DNA of 64,000 nt, taken from contig NZ_OZ201293.1 in the NCBI RefSeq assembly GCF_964332355.1, forward strand, positions 558,001-622,000, written 5' to 3'. The position numbers were made by a program, and so were the translations under genes. Under the pieces are notes generated by a model. The model made no database searches. It was given only the letters and a program-made list of their open reading frames with translations, and was not told the origin of the DNA. The DNA is from Imbroritus primus (lineage in GTDB: Bacteria > Pseudomonadota > Gammaproteobacteria > Burkholderiales > Burkholderiaceae). This document shows, piece by piece, positions 61,563-64,000 of the stretch (position 1 is its first letter; each line of letters begins with the position of its first letter).

Positions 61563-62551
61563 TGTCTGGCACGATGCCTTCCGCGCAGCAGCTCGCCGAG
61601 GCGGCTGCGCTGCTCGAAGCCGGACAGATCGTGGCCTTCCCCACCGAAACCGTGTATGGCCTCGGCGCCGATGCCGAGAACCCGGAAGCCATCGCCCGTA
61701 TCTATGCTGCCAAGGGCCGGCCTTCCAGTCATCCGGTCATCGTCCATGTGGTGGATGGCGCGGATTTGTCGTACTGGGCATCGGAGGTGCCGGCGGAAGC
61801 AGAACGCCTGATTGCCGCCTTCTGGCCCGGCCCGCTGACGCTGATCCTCAAGCGTGCCGCGCATGTCCCGGCGGCCGTGGCAGGCGGACAGGATACCGTC
61901 GGCCTGCGTTGTCCTTCGCATCCTGTCGCACAGGCGCTGCTGTCGCGCTTCCGGCGCGGCCGTGGCGGGATTGCCGCACCCTCGGCCAACAAGTTCGGAC
62001 AGGTCAGCCCGACCACCGCGCAGCATGTGCGCGACGAGTTCGGCGAAGGCGTATTCGTGCTGGAAGGCGATGGTGTGGACGTGGGAATCGAATCGACCAT
62101 CGTCGACCTGTCGCGCCTCGATCAGGGTGTCGGCCCGGTGCTGCTGCGCCCGGGCGCGATCACGCGCGAGATGCTGGCCAAGGTGCTCGGCGTCATGCCC
62201 GCGCTGCCGGATGCTGCCGCGCCACGCGTGTCAGGCTCGCTGAAGGCCCACTACGCGCCACACACCCCGCTTGCGATGCTGGACGCGGCCGGTCTGGCGA
62301 CGCAGCTCGCCACGCTCAATGCACAGGCCCGCGTGGCCTGGCTCGGCTGGACCGAGGTCAAGGATCCGCGCGTCACGCACGTGGCGGCGCCGGCCTCCGC
62401 CGAAGCCTACGCGCATGCGCTGTATCGCACGCTGCGCCGCCTCGACCGGGAGCACTACCAGTATCTCTTCGTCGAAGCCGTGCCCGCAGACGGCGCGTGG
62501 GACGGCGTACGCGATCGCCTGCAGCGCGCCGCCGCAGCCTTCAACGGCTGA
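61562..62551 (+). CDS. tsaC: L-threonylcarbamoyladenylate synthase (Sua5 type)
   Basis: Sua5/YciO/YrdC protein of 329 aa making threonylcarbamoyl-AMP, the precursor of t6A37 in tRNA. The YrdC domain has AFPTETVYGLGADAENP, AKGRPSSHPVIVHV, WPGPLTLIL and the late IESTIVDLS. After about residue 215 comes the smaller Sua5 domain, so this is the long form. It starts inside the purK stop, so it is translated as part of the purCEK message. Confidence 0.95.
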   Translation: MSGTMPSAQQLAEAAALLEAGQIVAFPTETVYGLGADAENPEAIARIYAAKGRPSSHPVIVHVVDGADLSYWASEVPAEAERLIAAFWPGPLTLILKRAAHVPAAVAGGQDTVGLRCPSHPVAQALLSRFRRGRGGIAAPSANKFGQVSPTTAQHVRDEFGEGVFVLEGDGVDVGIESTIVDLSRLDQGVGPVLLRPGAITREMLAKVLGVMPALPDAAAPRVSGSLKAHYAPHTPLAMLDAAGLATQLATLNAQARVAWLGWTEVKDPRVTHVAAPASAEAYAHALYRTLRRLDREHYQYLFVEAVPADGAWDGVRDRLQRAAAAFNG

Positions 62552-62570
62552 GCCGGGCAGGCGCGCGGGA

Positions 62571-64000
62571 TTAGCGCATCCCGGCATAGACCCATTGCAG
62601 CAGCGCATCGTGCGCGGCCTGCGCGGCGCTCGCGTTGGGGTGATTGATCATGCTGACCACCACATACTGCTGGCCATCCGCCGCATTCACATAACCCGCG
62701 ATGGCCCGCACGCCCTCGAGCGTTCCCGTCTTGATATAGGCGTTGCCGGCCACGCCGGCCGAGGTCAGCCGCTTGCGCATGGTGCCGTCGAAGCCGACCA
62801 CCGGCAGCGACTCGCGCAGTTGCGGGCCGACCTCGCTGGCCGCCGCCTGCAGCAACAGCCGGCCCAGGTTGGCGGCACTGATGCGCTCGATGCGCGAGAG
62901 CCCGGAGCCGTTGTCGATCACCAGTTCAGGCATGTCCAGCCCCTGCCTGGCCAGCCATTGGCGTACTGCCAATGCCGACTTGGCGGGTGTGGCCGGGCGG
63001 TGGCCCAGCTCCGCGCCGATGGTCAGCATCAGCTGGCGCGCCATCACGTTGTTGGAAAACTTGTTGATGTCCTGTACCGCCGAGCCGAGCGTCTGCCCGT
63101 AGTGCGACGCTAGCAGGACGGCGCTGCGCGGCACCACGCCTTCGCGCAGACCGGGGATCTGCCCGAAGCGGCCGCCTTGCTGCTGCCACAGCGCGACAAA
63201 ACCGCCCCACATGAAATCCGCATGATTGAGCACGGCGATATTCCAGCCGCGTTCGCCGCAGTCCGCCGGAAAATCGCCGCTGAAGGTTACCTGCAGCGTG
63301 CCGTCCGGTTGCTGCTGCGGACGCGCTGCCGCGTGGCTGCGCCAGTCGCCGCAGGCGCCGGCACGCAAGCGCATCTGGTTGTCGATGCGCAGCTGGGCCA
63401 ACGGTGGTGTGACGCCGATGGTCACACCTTGCCCGGCAACATCCGGGGCGAGGATGAAGCTGAGCGTCTTGAAGGCATACAGCAATGCATCCGGGGCGAC
63501 GTTATAGGCCTTCTGGTCTTCACCGTCGAGCGACGGAGCGCGCGAGACATCGTTGGCGAAATAGCTGCGGTCGAGCACCAGGTTGCCGTTGAGCGTGTGC
63601 ACCCCGGCTGCCTGCACGTGGTTGATCAGCTTGGAGAGCTCCTCCGGCACCAGCTTGGGGTCGCCGCGTCCGCGCAGATAGAAGTTGCCGTTGACGATGC
63701 CGTTGACCGGCGCGTTGTCGGCATACAGCGCGGTCTGCCAGCGGTACTGGGGGCCGAGCAGCTGGAGCCCGGCGAAGGTCGTGACCAGTTTCATGGTCGA
63801 TGCCGGATTCATCGGCTGGCTGGCATGCCATGCCACGGCCGGCGCCGATGCGCCCACGCGCGCCACATAGATGCTGACCGCTTCGCCGGGCACACGCGCC
63901 TTGCGCAGCGCGGTTGCCACGGCTGGCGGTGCCGGCATGTCCGCAACCGGCGCGGCGGTGCGACGCCTGGCTTGCGCCTCGGCAGGGCCGGGCAGGGCCA
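62571..64000 (-). CDS. dacB: D-alanyl-D-alanine carboxypeptidase/endopeptidase PBP4 (partial)
   Basis: 3' portion of a class C penicillin-binding protein; the frame is open to the right edge, so the start and signal peptide lie outside the window. The catalytic motifs are all visible: SXXK as NPASTMKLVTT, SXN as KFSNNVMAR, and KTG as IKTGTLEGV. It cleaves D-Ala-D-Ala and crosslinks in periplasmic peptidoglycan. The visible part is about 476 codons, and the residues at the edge (Ala/Arg/Pro-rich) look like the region just after a signal peptide. It is convergent with tsaC. Confidence 0.93.
   Translation of the reverse strand, partial: ALPGPAEAQARRRTAAPVADMPAPPAVATALRKARVPGEAVSIYVARVGASAPAVAWHASQPMNPASTMKLVTTFAGLQLLGPQYRWQTALYADNAPVNGIVNGNFYLRGRGDPKLVPEELSKLINHVQAAGVHTLNGNLVLDRSYFANDVSRAPSLDGEDQKAYNVAPDALLYAFKTLSFILAPDVAGQGVTIGVTPPLAQLRIDNQMRLRAGACGDWRSHAAARPQQQPDGTLQVTFSGDFPADCGERGWNIAVLNHADFMWGGFVALWQQQGGRFGQIPGLREGVVPRSAVLLASHYGQTLGSAVQDINKFSNNVMARQLMLTIGAELGHRPATPAKSALAVRQWLARQGLDMPELVIDNGSGLSRIERISAANLGRLLLQAAASEVGPQLRESLPVVGFDGTMRKRLTSAGVAGNAYIKTGTLEGVRAIAGYVNAADGQQYVVVSMINHPNASAAQAAHDALLQWVYAGMR

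Overview
The window reads as a chromosomal segment of a GC-rich betaproteobacterium, most likely a Burkholderiaceae member of the Cupriavidus/Ralstonia type. Evidence is the gene content and order (recA-recX-DUF2889-sucCD-terC-pilA-pglL, yajC-secD-secF next to tgt-queA, pgk-pyk-fba-purC-purE-purK-tsaC) and the many alternative starts. No rRNA, tRNA, CRISPR array, IS element or phage gene was recognised.

Layout. 1-8.3 kb: recA, recX, a DUF2889 protein, sucCD, a TerC membrane protein, then a type IV pilin behind a near-consensus sigma-54 promoter and a PglL-type oligosaccharyltransferase. 8.4-13.1 kb: an alpha-hydroxyketone quorum-sensing cluster, with a CqsA/LqsA/JqsA-like synthase, a membrane histidine kinase and an LqsR-like response regulator. 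An MTA/SAH nucleosidase gene is divergent from the synthase. 13.4-19.4 kb: a hypothetical gene, panD, nudJ-mnmA, a glutathione S-transferase, purB and cytochrome b561. 19.5-26.6 kb: two tandem YceI proteins, then secF-secD-yajC-tgt-queA on the minus strand. 26.8-32.6 kb: recG, then oxyR, a 44-codon leader ORF, a catalase and dps. This is a peroxide-defence block with a candidate operator in front of the leader ORF. 32.7-33.6 kb: ubiA.

33.8-48.0 kb is the accessory part. A contact-dependent inhibition locus runs on the minus strand in the order cdiB, cdiA (2820 aa), cdiI. It is followed by a second immunity-like gene, a displaced second CdiA C-terminal toxin module with its own immunity homologue, a small membrane protein, a frameshifted fragment of another CdiA-like adhesin, a 68-codon ORF and a third-family small immunity-like gene. 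The two toxin-immunity modules lie about 1.88 kb apart and share long indel-free near-identical stretches. The arrangement looks like a tandem duplication followed by divergence of the toxin tail and the immunity N-terminal half.

48.4-64 kb is housekeeping again: a conserved hypothetical gene, a YheT-type hydrolase, an NTF2-like protein, waaF, a zinc-finger protein, ilvE, azlCD (branched-chain amino acid export beside the branched-chain aminotransferase), lower glycolysis (pgk, pyk, fba), purine synthesis (purC, purE, purK), a Sua5-type tsaC and the 3' part of a PBP4-type D-Ala-D-Ala carboxypeptidase that runs off the right edge.

The two most interesting systems are the quorum-sensing cluster with its adjacent nucleosidase, which fits disposal of a by-product of signal synthesis, and the duplicated CDI toxin-immunity array.
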